64,000 nt of DNA from Diplonema papillatum (taxonomy: Eukaryota; Euglenozoa; Diplonemea; Diplonemida; Diplonemidae), in assembly GCA_030068145.1 (NCBI GenBank), contig JAPJBO010000984.1:1-64000 (forward strand), written 5' to 3'. Position numbers and translations under genes: made by a program. Within the stretch, counting starts at the first letter, position 1. Every line of letters begins with the position of its first letter. The notes beneath the pieces are model-generated. The model was not told the DNA's origin and made no database searches. It saw only the letters and a program-made list of their open reading frames with translations. Shown one piece after another: positions 62,170 to 64,000 of this stretch.

Positions 62170-63230
62170 GCAGTTAAAGTTCGGGGAACAGTAAAGTTCG
62201 GGCGAAGCTAAGTTCGGGTGAAGCAAAGTTCGGGCGAAGCTAAGTTCTGGTGAAGCAAAGTTCGGGCGAAGCTAAGTTCGGGTGAAGCAAAGTTCTGGTG
62301 AAGCTAAGTTCGGGCGAAACAAAGTTCGGGCGAAGCAAAGTTCGGGCGAAGGTGAAGCTAAGTTCGGGCGAAACAAAGTCCGGGCGAAGCTAAGTTCTGG
62401 GTGAAGCAAAGTTCGGACGTTCTGGTGAAGCTAAGATCGGGCGAAAAAGTTCGGCGAAGCTAAGTTCGGGTGAAGCAAAGTTCGGGCGAAGCTAAGTTCT
62501 GGTGAAGCAAAGTTCGGGCGAAGCTAAGTTCGGGTGAAGCAAAGTTCTGGTGAAGCTAAGTTCGGGCGAAACAAAGTTCGGGCGAAACAAAGTTCGGGCG
62601 AAACAAAGTTCGGGCGAAGCAAAGTTCTGGGCGAAGCTAAGTTCGGATGAAGCAAAGTTCTGGTGAAGCAAAGTTCGGGCGAAACAAAGTTCTGGGGGAA
62701 GCAAAGTTCGGGCGAAGCAAAGTTCGGGCGAAGCTAAGTTCTGGTGAAGCAAAGTTCGGGCGAAGCAAAGTTCGGGTCAAGCTAAGTTCGGGCGAAACAA
62801 AGTTCGGGGGAAGCAAAGTTCGGGCGAAACAAAGTTCGGGCGAAGCTAAGTTCGGATGAAGCTAAGTTCGGATGAAGCAAAGTTCTGGTGAAGCAAAGCT
62901 CGGGCGAAGCAAAGTTCGGGCGAAGTTCGGGTGAAGCAAAGTTCTGGTGAGCATTGCATGTTCATAGGACCTCCAGTCTCGAAAAATTCTCAAAAACTTC
63001 AAACCGAAAAAAACACTTCGCGCGGGGATCGAACCGCGGACCTGTGGGTCCGGAGACCGCCGCACTGTTGAAGTGGACCATACAGGCATGAAATCCGAAA
63101 AACGGAAAAAGCCAACCCCGCGCTATTATCCAGTTCAAAACAATACACTTTTTTAGTGTAGAGAAAAGTGGGGTTGGCTCGAATAGAGGCTATTCACATT
63201 GCATGTTCATAGGACCTCCAGTCTCTCTCT
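62170..63230 (-). mobile_element. Rep-K element with AAGTTCGGGCGAAGC satellite, copy 2
   Basis: The end at 63126-63230 is the inverse of 17549-17640. Then comes a tRNA-like block (63018-63073), then a 780-bp array of GGGCGAAGCAAAGTTC / GGTGAAGCTAAGTTC units (62170-62950). A short piece of the end (GCATTGCATGTTCATAGGACC) appears a second time at 62950-62985. Confidence 0.7.
63018..63073 (-). other. tRNA-like module inside Rep-K
   Basis: On the minus strand CGCGGTTCGATCCCCGCG is a perfect T arm with B box, preceded by CGGAC/GTCCG as an anticodon-like stem. In the genome it may drive polymerase III transcription of the element. Confidence 0.4.
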
Positions 63231-64000
63231 CGAATTAAACTCCCTCTGAACGAAAGGTGGAACAGCAACAGGTGTCGAAGTGTTTCTTTTCCCTGAGTTA
63301 AGGCCGTTAATAACTCTTCGTAAATACTTTATAGCAAACCAGAATCTTCCGAGAAGAATTCCCGAAACCGCACTAGCGTGCATGAGCCGGCCTCCGAATG
63401 ATTCTAATTCGCCTGCTGTCACTCTCTCAAATCTCACGCTTTCTAGCTTCACTAACATTCTTTTTGACGGAGCTACCTCAGCTTTCGTGTGGTCAAACTT
63501 TACACCAATGAAGTCATACATTGAGACAACGTCCTCGCTGTCCTCCGGTTTCCAGGTCACCATCCAGACGAACGGTTTCTGCCTCTACTGACGATTTACT
63601 CCCGGTCAACCGAATGTTATCGATCCATGTATGGACTGTAACGTTGCATGCACGAAAGTCCTCCTTGACATAGTCCGGGTGTCCTCCGATGACTCAAGTC
63701 AGAGTATGCATAATTTCAGGAGCGCAACTGTGCCCCATCGGTCGCCGAGTCAGTTCGAACCACCTGCCTCGACTGTCGGTGAACCTGAAATGTTTCCGAG
63801 ATATCTCAGGTATTTCTACCTGGTAAAACCCGCACCGTAGATCTCGCAGCGATGCACATCTGAAACTACATGCAAATACTGCGAGACGTGTTCCAATGCT
63901 CTATACGAGTCTTCCAACTGCTCGTTCGTGGCAGCTCTTCAGTTACAATCGCACGAGGCATTTTGCAAGAAAGATTCTTCAGTTACAATCGCAAGGCATT
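63207..64000 (-). pseudogene. decayed VIPER-like reverse transcriptase, partial
   Basis: The intact frame at 63563-63207 (DFIGVKFDHTKAEVAPSKR, FGGRLMHASAVSGILLGRF, KYLRRVINGLNSG) aligns with the RT of the 28.9-32.4-kb element. Upstream, the VSQYL, RPMGHSCAPEIMHTL and VHTWIDNIRL blocks survive in several frames broken by stops and shifts. Motif C is IDN, as in the other copy. The element runs off the right edge; its 3' end meets a Rep-K end near 63230. Confidence 0.8.

Overview
The window is eukaryotic nuclear DNA from a repeat-laden protist genome. Long GC-rich exons are interrupted by large introns full of mobile elements. A piece of small-subunit rRNA (41833-42115, + strand), a retrotransposon with the VIPER-like order tyrosine recombinase then RT/RNase H, and LINEs with an archaeal-type RNase H all fit a euglenozoan. 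A diplonemid-like flagellate is my best guess (inference; no spliced-leader gene was seen to settle it).

Right third (48.3-61.9 kb) is the gene-dense part and almost all on the minus strand: an STE/MAP3K-like protein kinase (60594-61901), a small myristoylatable leucine-rich-repeat (LRR) protein (58440-59516), a 1651-residue LRR/Tudor-like/WSGW-repeat protein (52345-57300) and a nine-helix LMBD1-type membrane protein (49549-51093). The last exon of the LMBD1-type gene is followed by three decayed tandem copies (48.3-49.5 kb).

Middle and left genes are split. By matching conserved domains across GT-AG borders I could rejoin three of them. (1) A two-RRM RNA-binding protein: exons 46374-45922, 41219-41151 and 40348-about 40220. 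Its 4.7-kb first intron holds a 5'-truncated LINE, a (CA)n tract and the rRNA fragment. (2) A coiled-coil/RRM-like/MYND-finger protein: exons 35757-34306 and 27501-27388. The finger is cut in two by a 6.8-kb intron holding a 3.5-kb tyrosine-recombinase retrotransposon, two (TAG)n arrays of over 500 bp, SINE-like repeats and a MITE. (3) A glyoxalase II (hydroxyacylglutathione hydrolase) with an N-terminal membrane helix: exons 13418-12824 and 11638-10848, perhaps continuing into the long exon 9973-7640.

Mobile and repetitive DNA fills the rest. It includes a LINE running off the left edge (1-2.7 kb), a second LINE (43.3-45.9 kb) and LINE tails at 26.8-27.3 kb; the VIPER-like element (28942-32422) and a decayed relative at the right edge; a 57-copy perfect 20-bp palindromic satellite (15448-16588); two arrays of an AAGTTCGGGCGAAGC satellite inside a larger repeat; and about a dozen dispersed short repeat families (labelled Rep-A to Rep-M here, my own labels). 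A recurring theme is tandem re-copying of gene pieces: the LMBD1-type last exon, the promoter and first exon of the MYND gene, a 76-bp exon at 6.3-7.7 kb, and a glyoxalase II exon fragment.
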